Below are positions 1-8,752 of a stretch of DNA of 64,000 nucleotides, in pieces. Position numbers and translations under genes: made by a program. Position 1 is the first letter of the stretch, and the number at the start of each line of letters is the position of its first letter. This DNA comes from Pusillimonas sp. T2 (GTDB taxonomy: Bacteria > Pseudomonadota > Gammaproteobacteria > Burkholderiales > Burkholderiaceae_B), in assembly GCF_002236805.1 (NCBI RefSeq), contig NZ_NIQA01000003.1:62001-126000 (forward strand). The letters are read 5' to 3'. The notes beneath the pieces were generated by a model. That model saw nothing but the letters and a program-made list of their open reading frames with translations. It was not told where the DNA came from and did not search any database.

Positions 1-471
1 AAGCAACTGTTGGGCCACATTACGGTCGGTGTCTGAAACGCCGTCAAGCGCAAGCAAGCCCGAAATACCGGCCTTGACCAGCGACGGCGTATTGGGCATA
101 CAACGTACCAGCCGCGTCCAGGGCTGGTCGGGCGTGCCCAGCCAGCGCGCCAGCGTGGCACTATCGATACCTGCGGCAATGCTGATGATCAGAGTGTCGG
201 GCTTGAGATAGGGGCGGCACGCTGCTACCGTCTCTTTCATGACTTGGGGCTTGACCGCGAAAATCCAGACCTTTTGGCCGGCAAGCTCGGGCCCAGGCGC
301 TGCAGCCGTACCCACCCCTTGCGCCGACCAGCGTTCGCGCGTGGCCTCGTCAATATCAATAACGTGCACATCACCGGCGCCGCAACGTTTGCCGATAAGA
401 CCGGCACCGAGCGCCGAAGCCATATTGCCGCCGCCGATAAACGCGAGCGAAAGTTCGTAATTTGAAAACAT
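1..471 (-). CDS. proC: Pyrroline-5-carboxylate reductase, N-terminal part (cut by window start)
   Basis: The minus strand reads without a stop from ATG at 471 to the window edge, giving 157 residues. It has the ProC N-terminal Rossmann signature FIGGGNMASALGAGL, then AVKPQVM and ISIAAGI, and RCMPNTPSLV near the edge. The family reduces 1-pyrroline-5-carboxylate to L-proline with NAD(P)H in the cytoplasm. The C-terminal dimerisation domain lies outside the window. It starts 36 bp after the oxyR stop on the same strand, so it may be the last gene of a ridA-recG-oxyR-proC transcript. Confidence 0.9.
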   Translation of the reverse strand, partial: MFSNYELSLAFIGGGNMASALGAGLIGKRCGAGDVHVIDIDEATRERWSAQGVGTAAAPGPELAGQKVWIFAVKPQVMKETVAACRPYLKPDTLIISIAAGIDSATLARWLGTPDQPWTRLVRCMPNTPSLVKAGISGLLALDGVSDTDRNVAQQLL

Positions 472-507
472 GATGAAGAGGCCTGTAAGCGTTGATTTGG
501 CTGCTGA

Positions 508-1464
508 TCAGGGGGCAAAGGATACCATGGGAGCATCGGTATCGAGATACGACACGCCCGGCAAATCGCACTGCCGAACCGCGCGGATCAAGGCTTCCAT
601 TGCTTCGCGACGCGGAAAGCTCTTGCGCCACGCGATGACGACACGGCGATCGGGGACGGGTTTGCTGAACGGAATATAAGTTAACAAGTCATTGGGGGCG
701 CCCGAGGTGGGCAAGGAGCTGACGGGCAGCACCGTAATGCCAATACCTGCAGCCACCATATGCCGAATGGTCTCTAGCGAAGAGCCTTCGAAACTGCGCT
801 GAATGCCGTCATTGCTGGCCGAGAAACGCGCCAGTTCAGGGCATACTTCGAGCACCTGGTCTCGAAAGCAGTGACCTGTGCCCAGCAACAGCATGGTTTC
901 TTCTTTAAGCTCAGATGCACTAATGCTGGAACGCTTCGCCCAGGGGTGCCTCTTGGGAACGGCGACCACAAAGGGCTCGTCGTAAAGCGGCCGCACTTCA
1001 AGCCCCGTATCCGGAAACGGCAGCGCCATGATGGCGCAATCGATCTCCCCCTGGCGCAGTAGTTCGAGCAAGCGTGAGGTAAAGTTCTCTTGCAGGATCA
1101 ATGGCATTTGCGGGGTGATCTCGATTTGCGCCGGCACCAGGCGGGGCAGCAAGTACGGCCCAATGGTGTAAATCACCCCCACTCGCAGCGGCCCGGCCAA
1201 CGGGTCATGCCCCTGACGCGCAATCTCGCGTAAATTGGCCGTTTCTTCAAGCACGCGCTGCGCCTGCGCAATGACCCGCTCGCCAATCGGCGTCACCGAC
1301 ACCTCGTTGCCGCCGCGTTCGAAAAGCGTGACGCCCAGCTCTTCCTCAAGCTTGCGAATCGCCACCGAAAGCGTCGGCTGACTGACATAGCAAGCATCTG
1401 CAGCCCGACCAAAGTGACGCTCGCGGGCGACGGCGACTATGTATTTAAGTTCAGTGAGCGTCAT
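508..1464 (-). CDS. oxyR: Hydrogen peroxide-sensing LysR regulator OxyR
   Basis: The product is a 318-residue LysR-family protein with an N-terminal winged helix (about residues 1-60, including SQPTLSVAIRKLEEELG) and a C-terminal sensor domain. The redox pair sits in GHCFRDQVLEVC, with cysteines at residues 199 and 208, the same numbering as the Escherichia coli OxyR disulfide switch. That makes OxyR much more likely than a generic LysR protein. It should activate peroxide-defence genes; none of the classic targets (katG, ahpC) is in this window. It follows recG by 36 bp on the same strand. Confidence 0.93.
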   Translation of the reverse strand: MTLTELKYIVAVARERHFGRAADACYVSQPTLSVAIRKLEEELGVTLFERGGNEVSVTPIGERVIAQAQRVLEETANLREIARQGHDPLAGPLRVGVIYTIGPYLLPRLVPAQIEITPQMPLILQENFTSRLLELLRQGEIDCAIMALPFPDTGLEVRPLYDEPFVVAVPKRHPWAKRSSISASELKEETMLLLGTGHCFRDQVLEVCPELARFSASNDGIQRSFEGSSLETIRHMVAAGIGITVLPVSSLPTSGAPNDLLTYIPFSKPVPDRRVVIAWRKSFPRREAMEALIRAVRQCDLPGVSYLDTDAPMVSFAP

Positions 1465-1500
1465 ATTCGGCTCCGTAGATAAAAACTGAATGAAAGGGCA

Positions 1501-3537
1501 TCAGGTTCGCAGAAAGTCTTGTTTACCCCGCATCCATCGACCCAAGTGTCTATCCACCGTTTCGGGTTGGGCGGCCAATAATTCAGCGGCGAGTTGCTGC
1601 GCTTGCTCTACAAGGCCTGCGTCGGTTTCAAGGCTGGCAAATCGCAAAATCTGCGCGCCCGACTGCCGTACCCCTAAAAATTCGCCCGGCCCACGAAGAT
1701 CGAGATCACGTCGGGCAATTTCGAAACCGTCCGTGGTTTCGTACATCGCGCGCAGACGTTGCCGGGCAATGGCCGAGAGCGGGTTTTGGTACAGCAGAAC
1801 ACAGACCGACTGAGCGCTACCCCGCCCTACCCGTCCGCGCAACTGATGCAACTGAGCCAACCCAAAACGTTCGGCATGTTCGATGACCATTAATGAGGCA
1901 TTGGGCACATCGACACCGACTTCAATCACGGTTGTGGCCACCAGCACCTGAATACGTCCAGCACGAAACTCATCCATGACTTGGGCTTTCTCGGCAGGCT
2001 TCATGCGGCCGTGTACCAAGCCGACCGTCATACCCACCAGCATCTCGGACAATTGCTGGTGGGTGTCGACGGCCGTTTGCAATTGCAGGGCTTCGCTTTC
2101 TTCGACCAGCGGGCACACCCAGTACACTTGGCGCCCGCGAGCCACTTCGGCGCCGATATGCGCAGTCAGTTCATGTCGCCGGGTATCGGCCAACAGCTTG
2201 GTCACCACCTGCTGACGCCCGGGAGGCAGTTCGTCAATCACCGACACATCCAGGTCGGCAAAAAAGGTCATAGCGAGCGTTCGCGGAATAGGTGTCGCGC
2301 TCATGTTGAGCTGATGCGGTATGACATTGTCGCTGTCCACGGACAACTCGCCCTTTTTGCTGAGCGCCAAACGCTGACCCACGCCAAAGCGGTGTTGTTC
2401 ATCCAAGATAATCAACCCCAGGTTGGCAAATTCAACTTTGTCCTGAATAAGCGCTTGCGTTCCTACAACCAGCTGCGCCTGTCCGCTTTTAATGGCTTGC
2501 GCAGCTTCTCGACGCGTTTTCTGGGTCAGGCTGCCGGTTAACCACACTGTGTTTATACCCAATGGCGCCAGCCAGTCGACCATCTTGTGCAAATGCTGTT
2601 CAGCCAGAATCTCGGTAGGCGCCATGATCGCTACCTGGGCGCCGGCAGAAATAGCGTGCACCGCTGCAATGGCTGCCACGACGGTTTTGCCGCTACCTAC
2701 ATCACCCTGCAACAAACGGTGCATAGGGTGGGCGCGTTGCAAATCGCTCAGAATTTCGTCAACCACCCTACCCTGCGCAGCCGTTAGCTTGAACGGCAAA
2801 CGGGCATGTAAAGCCTTAAGTAGCTGTGTATTTTGAGGCTTAAGTAATGGCGCCCGTTGCGACAAACGCTGCGCCCGGGCGCGTGCCAGCGACAATTGCT
2901 GGGCCAGCAGCTCATCAAACTTGATGCGGCGCCAAGCGGGGTGTTCGCGTTCAAGCAAATCGGCAGCCGACACACTGGGCGGCGGATGATGCAAGGCACG
3001 AATAGCCTGCGCAAACGGAACGAGCTGGAAGCGCTCTCGAATATCGTCGGGCAAAGTATCGGACAAGTCGGCCGATTCAAGCGCTCGATCGATAAGCTTA
3101 CGTAATGTGGGCTGCGATAGCCCTTCAGTGGTGGGATAAACCGGCGTTAACGCGGCAGCAAGCGCTCCACCTGCTGCAGCGACACGCGGATGTACGATTT
3201 CCGGGCCATTGAACCCGGCGCGTACTTCGCCCCTTACCCGGACCAACCGCCCCTTGAACACCTGCTTTTGCTGGCTGGGGTAAAAGTGCAGCCAGCGTAA
3301 AGACAGGCGTCCGGTATCGTCGCCCACCACGGCCACCAGTTGCCTGCGAGGCCTGAGCTGGACCTCGCTGTGTAGCACCGTACCCTCGACTTGCACCGAC
3401 TGGCCGGGCTGAGCCGACCCGATAGGCACCAACTGCGTTTCGTCTTCGTAACGCAGCGGCAAGTGAACGATATAGTCTTGCGGCGTATGCAAACCAAGCC
3501 GTTGCAGACGACGCTCGGTTGCTGACGATGTAGCCAC
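1501..3537 (-). CDS. recG: ATP-dependent DNA helicase RecG
   Basis: The 678-residue length is normal for RecG. An N-terminal OB-fold wedge domain is followed by a superfamily 2 helicase core with Walker A GDVGSGKTVV, the DEQH box ILDEQHRFGVGQR, and QLRGRVGRGSAQS near the C-terminus. RecG remodels stalled forks and branch-migrates Holliday junctions. It lies between ridA upstream and oxyR downstream on the minus strand, in an apparent operon. Confidence 0.95.
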   Translation of the reverse strand: MATSSATERRLQRLGLHTPQDYIVHLPLRYEDETQLVPIGSAQPGQSVQVEGTVLHSEVQLRPRRQLVAVVGDDTGRLSLRWLHFYPSQQKQVFKGRLVRVRGEVRAGFNGPEIVHPRVAAAGGALAAALTPVYPTTEGLSQPTLRKLIDRALESADLSDTLPDDIRERFQLVPFAQAIRALHHPPPSVSAADLLEREHPAWRRIKFDELLAQQLSLARARAQRLSQRAPLLKPQNTQLLKALHARLPFKLTAAQGRVVDEILSDLQRAHPMHRLLQGDVGSGKTVVAAIAAVHAISAGAQVAIMAPTEILAEQHLHKMVDWLAPLGINTVWLTGSLTQKTRREAAQAIKSGQAQLVVGTQALIQDKVEFANLGLIILDEQHRFGVGQRLALSKKGELSVDSDNVIPHQLNMSATPIPRTLAMTFFADLDVSVIDELPPGRQQVVTKLLADTRRHELTAHIGAEVARGRQVYWVCPLVEESEALQLQTAVDTHQQLSEMLVGMTVGLVHGRMKPAEKAQVMDEFRAGRIQVLVATTVIEVGVDVPNASLMVIEHAERFGLAQLHQLRGRVGRGSAQSVCVLLYQNPLSAIARQRLRAMYETTDGFEIARRDLDLRGPGEFLGVRQSGAQILRFASLETDAGLVEQAQQLAAELLAAQPETVDRHLGRWMRGKQDFLRT

Positions 3538-3576
3538 GTGGTTTAGACGGCGTCAGAAATAAGGATGCGAAAAACG

Positions 3577-3963
3577 CTAAATAACGATAATCGCTTCGAC
3601 TTCGAATTGTGCGCCTTTGGGCAAACTAGCCACGCCGATAGTCGAACGCGCCGGGAACGGCTGCGGAATAATGTCGGCCATGATGGCGTTTGCGCTGGCA
3701 AACTTGGAGATATCGGTCAGGTACAGGGTGAGCTTGACGATAGAGGCCAGCGAGCCGCCAGCGGCCTCGATGACGGCCTGCATATTGGCAAACGCCTGAC
3801 GAACTTGGCCCTCGAAGTTTTCGGAAACCAGTTCGCCGGTGGCGGGTTCGAGGCCGATTTGCCCTGACAAATAAACGGTTTTACCGCCGTCGGTGGCGAT
3901 AGCCTGTGAATAGGGGCCTACTGCGGCCGGTGCAGCGTCGGTTTGAACAACGTGTTTTGCCAT
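3577..3963 (-). CDS. ridA: RidA enamine/imine deaminase
   Basis: This is a 128-residue canonical RidA (YjgF/YER057c/UK114) protein. It has GPYSQAI near the N-terminus, YLSGQIGL, and FPARSTIGVASLPKGA, which supplies the arginine that binds the substrate carboxylate. The family hydrolyses reactive 2-aminoacrylate-type imines made by PLP enzymes. It reads into recG 39 bp downstream. Compare it with the second Rid protein at 50824-51258, which lacks this arginine. Confidence 0.92.
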   Translation of the reverse strand: MAKHVVQTDAAPAAVGPYSQAIATDGGKTVYLSGQIGLEPATGELVSENFEGQVRQAFANMQAVIEAAGGSLASIVKLTLYLTDISKFASANAIMADIIPQPFPARSTIGVASLPKGAQFEVEAIIVI

Positions 3964-4046
3964 GATGTGTCTCTGTATAAGTCAACAAGTAACTATCAGA
4001 GTTTAAACATCTATAGACAAAATTAACAGCCCCCTACCCTTTTGAC

Positions 4047-4823
4047 TTACTTTTCTACGAAAGCGCGTTCGATGACGTAGTCACCGGGTTCGCCCACACC
4101 GGGCGAAACCACAAAACCCCGACTATCGAGCATTTTGCACAGGTCTTCGAGCATGGCCGGGCTACCGCACATCATGGCGCGGTCGGTTTCCGGGTTGAGC
4201 GGCGGCAAGCCGGTGTCTTCAAAGAACTTCCCGCTTTCAATGACGGTTGTGATGCGACCGGTGTTACGGAACTCTTCGCGTGTGACGGTGGGGTAGTACA
4301 CCAACTTTTCGCGCACCATCTCGCCAAAGAACTCGTTATTGGGCAGTTCGTTCTGGATGTAGTCAGAGTAGGCCAGTTCGCTAACCTGGCGGACACCGTG
4401 CATCAGAATGACTTTTTCAAAACGCTCGTATACTTCCGGGTCTTTGATAATGCTCATGAACGGGGCCAGACCGGTGCCCGTACCGAAGAGGTAAAGGTGC
4501 TTGCCAGGCTTCAGGTCGTCGACGACCAAGGTACCGACCGGTTTACGGCTGACCAGAACTTCATCGCCTACTTTCAGGTGCTGCAGACGCGATGTTAATG
4601 GGCCGTTGGGCACTTTAATGCTCAGAAATTCGAGGTTTTCTTCGTAGTTGGCGCTGGCAATACTATAGGCGCGCATCAGCGGCTTACCCTCGACTTCCAG
4701 GCCCAGCATAACGAAGTGGCCGTTATGAAAACGCAAGCCGGCGTCGCGCGTTGTCGTAAATGAAAACAGGGTGTCGTTCCAGTGATGAACGCTGAGGACT
4801 TTTTCGGTGTTGAAGGCGGCCAT
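4047..4823 (-). CDS. fpr: Ferredoxin/flavodoxin-NADP+ reductase
   Basis: From ATG at 4823 the protein has 258 residues, the usual size of the short bacterial Fpr. The FAD site is MRAYSIAS, the NADP-binding region is LFGTGTGLAPFMS, and the C-terminus ends VIERAFVEK as in the subclass. The reading frame stays open to 4922, but those 33 extra residues (including an ILAST stretch) do not match the family, so 4823 is preferred. Fpr passes electrons between NADPH and ferredoxin or flavodoxin, serving Fe-S repair and oxidative defence. It is divergent from the iron transporter fbpABC. It could also serve the island's Rieske oxygenase, which has no reductase of its own; that is inference. Confidence 0.9.
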   Translation of the reverse strand: MAAFNTEKVLSVHHWNDTLFSFTTTRDAGLRFHNGHFVMLGLEVEGKPLMRAYSIASANYEENLEFLSIKVPNGPLTSRLQHLKVGDEVLVSRKPVGTLVVDDLKPGKHLYLFGTGTGLAPFMSIIKDPEVYERFEKVILMHGVRQVSELAYSDYIQNELPNNEFFGEMVREKLVYYPTVTREEFRNTGRITTVIESGKFFEDTGLPPLNPETDRAMMCGSPAMLEDLCKMLDSRGFVVSPGVGEPGDYVIERAFVEK

Positions 4824-5090
4824 AGTGTTTGTGCTCGCTAATATATTAATAACGCGGGTGTTAGCTTTAATATTGGTGGCTGGCATGATAACGCACCGAC
4901 CAAATAGCTTTTGAATAAGCATATACGAAACATAGTATTAGCGTCTACATATTAAATATAAAAACAACGCATATTTTCAAAAAATTTAAGCGTATACGCT
5001 ACATATATACTGGTTTACCCCATTATATGCTAAGCTTGTTGAGAATCATTGCTATTTACAAACGCGTTCCAACCCTTACGGAGTACCTTC
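4824..5090. promoter_or_regulatory. Divergent fpr/fbpA control region with Fur-box-like site and palindrome
   Basis: This AT-rich 267 bp stretch separates fpr and fbpA. TGAGAATCATTGCTA at 5040-5054 keeps 9 of 10 bases of the core GATAATCATT half of the Fur consensus, but its outer arms are weak. TATGCT at 5026-5031 is a possible -10 for fbpA. A perfect 12 bp palindrome, AGCGTATACGCT, lies at 4989-5000. Iron repression of fbpABC through Fur is a reasonable inference; the factor for the palindrome is unknown. Confidence 0.5.
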
Positions 5091-6131
5091 ATGCGTCACA
5101 CCCGTTCGTTCATGCCCGCACTGCGCGCCCTGGCGCTCGCCGGCCTGGCTGCCGTTTCTACAGCCGCCGCCGCCAGCGAAGTCAATTTGTACACCACGCG
5201 CGAACCTGGTCTCATCCAACCCATTCTTGACGAATTCAAGAAAGATACCGGCATTGCCGTGAACACGGTATTTGTCAAAGACGGCTTGCTTGAACGCGTC
5301 CGCGCCGAGGGCGATAAATCGCCGGCCGATGTACTGATGGTCGTCGATATCGGTAACCTGATCGATCTGGTGCAAGGCGGGATTACCCAGCCTGTACAGT
5401 CCGAAACCCTCAACGGCGTGATTCCTGCCAATTTGCGCGACCCCGCCGGCCAGTGGTATGCACTGTCGTTGCGCGACCGCGTGGCGTATGTCGCCAAAGA
5501 GCTCGACATCAACGCCCTCACCTACGAAGACTTTGCCGACCCTAAATACAAAGGCAAAGTGTGCATTCGCTCGGGCCAGCACCCCTACAACACCGGCCTG
5601 ATCGCGGCCATGATTGCCCACAATGGTGAAGAAGCCACCGAAAATTGGTTGCGTGGAGTCAAGGCCAACCTGGGTCGCAAAGCAGCCGGCGGTGACCGCG
5701 ACGTTGCCCGTGACATTCTGGGGGGTATTTGCGACGTGGGTATCGCCAACGCCTACTACGTCGGGCGCATGAAAAACGCCGAGCCCGGCACCGACAACTA
5801 CAAATGGGGCGAAGCCATTAAAGTCGTACGCCCGACATTCGCCAACGACAAAAGCAAGGGTACGCATGTAAACGTGTCGGGTGCAGCTGTTGCCAAACAC
5901 TCGCCCAACAAGGCACAGGCCGTTCAATTACTTGAATATCTTGTGTCCGAGAAGGCGCAGAACCTGTACGCTAACGCCAACTACGAGTATCCTGTGCGCG
6001 CCGGGGTTAAACTAGACCCCGTTGTGGCCAGTTTTGGCCCGTTGGTTGTCGACCCCTTGCCACTTGCCGAGATCGCAAAACATCGTCAGCAAGCCAGCAA
6101 ACTGGTAGACAAAGTTGGATTCGACCAATAA
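5091..6131 (+). CDS. fbpA: Ferric iron ABC transporter, periplasmic binding protein
   Basis: The product has 346 residues from ATG 5091, with GGAG at 5080-5083 placed 7 bases before it. The N-terminus is a Sec signal peptide (Arg-rich start, Ala/Leu-rich core, cut near AAAAS). The mature protein begins VNLYTTREPGLIQPIL, typical of the FbpA/FutA/AfuA class-II Fe3+ binding proteins, and contains tyrosines in the C-terminal lobe (NAYYVGRM) of the kind that ligate Fe3+. A TTG at 5049 would add 14 residues before the signal peptide and is less likely. It is the first gene of fbpABC. Confidence 0.9.
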   Translation: MRHTRSFMPALRALALAGLAAVSTAAAASEVNLYTTREPGLIQPILDEFKKDTGIAVNTVFVKDGLLERVRAEGDKSPADVLMVVDIGNLIDLVQGGITQPVQSETLNGVIPANLRDPAGQWYALSLRDRVAYVAKELDINALTYEDFADPKYKGKVCIRSGQHPYNTGLIAAMIAHNGEEATENWLRGVKANLGRKAAGGDRDVARDILGGICDVGIANAYYVGRMKNAEPGTDNYKWGEAIKVVRPTFANDKSKGTHVNVSGAAVAKHSPNKAQAVQLLEYLVSEKAQNLYANANYEYPVRAGVKLDPVVASFGPLVVDPLPLAEIAKHRQQASKLVDKVGFDQ

Positions 6132-7869
6132 CACCCCTTTAACCCTATCCGGGGCTGGGCGCACCAGGGGCGCCCAGTCTGTTTATTTGCAGGAAGCCAA
6201 GCGCTTGCAGTTGCGTCGTATTTTCTGGAACTCCGATACCGGCTGGCGGCTTGGTGCGATTTTCATTGCGTTGTGCGTTGTCACGCCCATTCTTACCTTG
6301 GGCTGGCTCGCCTCGCAAGGGTCGCTCAGTCACTGGGCGCACTTGCTCAATTTCGTGATTCCCACAGCATTTGTCAATACGGTACTGTTGTTGCTGGGGG
6401 TCGGGGTTCTGGTCACGTGTCTGGGTACCGGCGCTGCATGGCTGGTCACGGCATTTTCATTTCCTACTCAACGCATGTTGTCATGGGCGCTATTGCTGCC
6501 TCTGGCAGTACCCACCTACATCGTTGCGTTTGCTTATCTCGATATTCTTCACCCCATAGGGCCGCTGCAAGGGCTCGTTCGCGACATCCTTGGCTACAGC
6601 AGCCCCCGCGAATTCCGCCTGCCCGACTTGCGCGGTCTGCCCGGCGCCATATTTTTGCTGGGCTTTGTGCTGTACCCCTACGTTTACTTGTCCACGCGCG
6701 TCATGTTTGCCACTCAGGCTGCCAGCTTGCTCGAAGCCGGTCGTATTTTGGGGCTTAGCGGGCGTGGCGTTTTTCTTAAAGTCGCCCTGCCGCTGGCACG
6801 CCCGGCTATCGCTGTAGGGGTCAGCCTGGCATTGCTCGAAACCCTTAACGACATTGGCGCGTCCGAATTCCTTGGTGTGCAAACACTCACCGTGTCGGTC
6901 TACACCACCTGGGTTACTCGGTCTGACCTGGCTGGTGCGGCGCAAATTGCGCTGGCCATGCTGGCTATCGTCGTTGCGCTCATTTTGCTTGAACGTCACG
7001 GGCGCAAGCGGCAGCGTTATGCCAACACCCAGCGCATGCGCCCTATTCAGCCCAAGCCGCTTAAAGGCGCCGCAGCACTTATTGCCATCGGCCTGGGCTG
7101 GGCGCCTATCATCATCGGCTTTGTGGCCCCGGCACTCTATCTGCTTAACCAAACCATCAAGCACCTGCACATTGCCGGCGGCGTATCCAGTCAGTTAATA
7201 CAAAGCGGTCTCAATACCATTGGCATTGCGTTAGTCGCTACGCTGGTCGTGGTAGTGTGCGGTATCGTGGTCACCTGGGCAGCGCGCAGCACCCGAAACG
7301 CTTCGCCATACGCCTTCACCAAACTATGCGCTCGCGTGTCCACCGTAGGTTACGCCCTGCCGGGCACTGTGCTGGCCATCGCCTTGCTGACGCCTCTTAA
7401 CCTGGTCGACGATGCCATTGCCTGGATAGCCCAGGGGCTGGGCAATACATCGCCAGGCTTGTGGTTAATGGGGTCTTCTACGGCCTTGGTCTGCGCCTAT
7501 GCCATTCGCTTCATGGCCATTTCCGTCGGGGGGCTCGAATCCGGCCTCGCGCGCATCCCGCCCTCATTAGAGCAGGCATCTCGTTTGCTGGGTGAAACGG
7601 CCACCGGTACTTTACGTCGTGTTCACCTGCCATTGCTGCGACCCGCTATTGGCGCCGCTGCCCTTCTGGTGTTCGTCGACACCATGAAAGAGCTCCCGGC
7701 GACCCTGCTCTTGCGCCCGGTCAACTTCGAAACGTTGGCAACCTGGCTTTACGCCGAAGCGGCACGTGGCACCTACGAAGAAGGTGCTGTGGCAGCGCTT
7801 GCTATTGTGCTGGCGGGCTTGTTGCCAGTTATTGTGCTGGCGCGCAGTCAATTAAAATCCGGACACTAA
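6115..7869 (+). CDS. fbpB: Ferric iron ABC transporter, fused permease
   Basis: This is a 584-residue, highly hydrophobic protein with two binding-protein-dependent permease modules in one chain, as in FbpB/AfuB. The EAA-type loops are EAGRILGLSGRGVFLKVALPLARP in module one and the EQASRLLGETATGTLRRVHLPLLRP counterpart in module two, written here only as positions: about residues 208-231 and 484-508. No ATG is available near the start. TTG 6115 overlaps the fbpA end by 17 bp; TTG 6187 is an alternative. It should form the inner-membrane channel for Fe3+ with FbpC. Confidence 0.88.
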   Translation: MDSTNNTPLTLSGAGRTRGAQSVYLQEAKRLQLRRIFWNSDTGWRLGAIFIALCVVTPILTLGWLASQGSLSHWAHLLNFVIPTAFVNTVLLLLGVGVLVTCLGTGAAWLVTAFSFPTQRMLSWALLLPLAVPTYIVAFAYLDILHPIGPLQGLVRDILGYSSPREFRLPDLRGLPGAIFLLGFVLYPYVYLSTRVMFATQAASLLEAGRILGLSGRGVFLKVALPLARPAIAVGVSLALLETLNDIGASEFLGVQTLTVSVYTTWVTRSDLAGAAQIALAMLAIVVALILLERHGRKRQRYANTQRMRPIQPKPLKGAAALIAIGLGWAPIIIGFVAPALYLLNQTIKHLHIAGGVSSQLIQSGLNTIGIALVATLVVVVCGIVVTWAARSTRNASPYAFTKLCARVSTVGYALPGTVLAIALLTPLNLVDDAIAWIAQGLGNTSPGLWLMGSSTALVCAYAIRFMAISVGGLESGLARIPPSLEQASRLLGETATGTLRRVHLPLLRPAIGAAALLVFVDTMKELPATLLLRPVNFETLATWLYAEAARGTYEEGAVAALAIVLAGLLPVIVLARSQLKSGH

Positions 7870-7882
7870 ATACGCTGCATCC

Positions 7883-8668
7883 ATGTCAGAAGAACTATTA
7901 AAGCTTAACGATGTCTCGCTCGCCTACGACACGCCCGAAGGACTGTTGCCGGTTGTCAACCACCTATCCCTGGGGCTTGAAAAAGGTCACATTGGCTGCT
8001 TGCTAGGGGCATCGGGTTGCGGCAAGACAACGGTGTTGCGCGCTATTGCCGGGTTCGAGCCGTTACGTACTGGCACGATCGGCTTGGGAGCTATCGTCTT
8101 GTCATCGCCCGACTTCATGGTCGAACCCCAAAATCGTAACGTGGGCATGATGTTTCAAGACTATGCCCTGTTCCCCCACCTCACCATCGAAAAGAACATC
8201 GGATTTGGGCTGCAGCATCTCGAGAAGCCCGCGCGCAGCAAACGTGTCGAAGAAATGCTTGAACTTGTCGGGCTGACCGACGTGGCCCGGCGCTACCCGC
8301 ACGAATTGTCGGGAGGCCAACAGCAACGCGTCGCCCTGGCGCGTGCTCTGGCGCCCGAACCCGAGCTTTTATTGCTCGATGAACCCTTCTCGAACCTCGA
8401 TGTCGATACGCGCGAACGACTGGCATTTGAGGTACGCGATATTCTGAAAAGTACCGGCCATACCGCCCTACTGGTCACGCACAACCAGGCCGAAGCCTTC
8501 GCCATTGCCGACCGTATCGGCGTCATGGAGAAAGGCGTCATCGTGCAATGGGATACCCCCTACGGTTTGCATCATCAGCCAGCCAGCGCCTTCGTGTCTG
8601 ATTTCATTCGCCGCGAAGCCCTGATGGCACAGCGCGCTCAGGCCTACCTGCGCGGCGAAGGCAGTTAA
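7883..8668 (+). CDS. fbpC: Ferric iron ABC transporter, ATP-binding protein
   Basis: The product is a 261-residue ABC ATPase. Walker A is GASGCGKTT, the Q-loop is MMFQDYALFPHLT, the signature is LSGGQQQRVALARAL, and Walker B is LLLLDEPFSNLD followed by the H-loop VTHNQAEA. It starts 13 bp after fbpB and completes fbpABC. It is shorter than the roughly 350-residue FbpC proteins, so the C-terminal regulatory extension is reduced or absent. Confidence 0.9.
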   Translation: MSEELLKLNDVSLAYDTPEGLLPVVNHLSLGLEKGHIGCLLGASGCGKTTVLRAIAGFEPLRTGTIGLGAIVLSSPDFMVEPQNRNVGMMFQDYALFPHLTIEKNIGFGLQHLEKPARSKRVEEMLELVGLTDVARRYPHELSGGQQQRVALARALAPEPELLLLDEPFSNLDVDTRERLAFEVRDILKSTGHTALLVTHNQAEAFAIADRIGVMEKGVIVQWDTPYGLHHQPASAFVSDFIRREALMAQRAQAYLRGEGS

Positions 8669-8752
8669 AAGCCCTACTGATGTGACCGTCGACAAGGGGT
8701 ACCAAACGGTACTTTACGTCGTGGCGGCAGCTGAACGCACGACTAAGTCTAA

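Noticed and set aside
5049-5090. Upstream TTG start for fbpA
   Set aside because: It would place 14 residues before a normal signal peptide and overlaps the Fur-like site; ATG 5091 has a good ribosome binding site.
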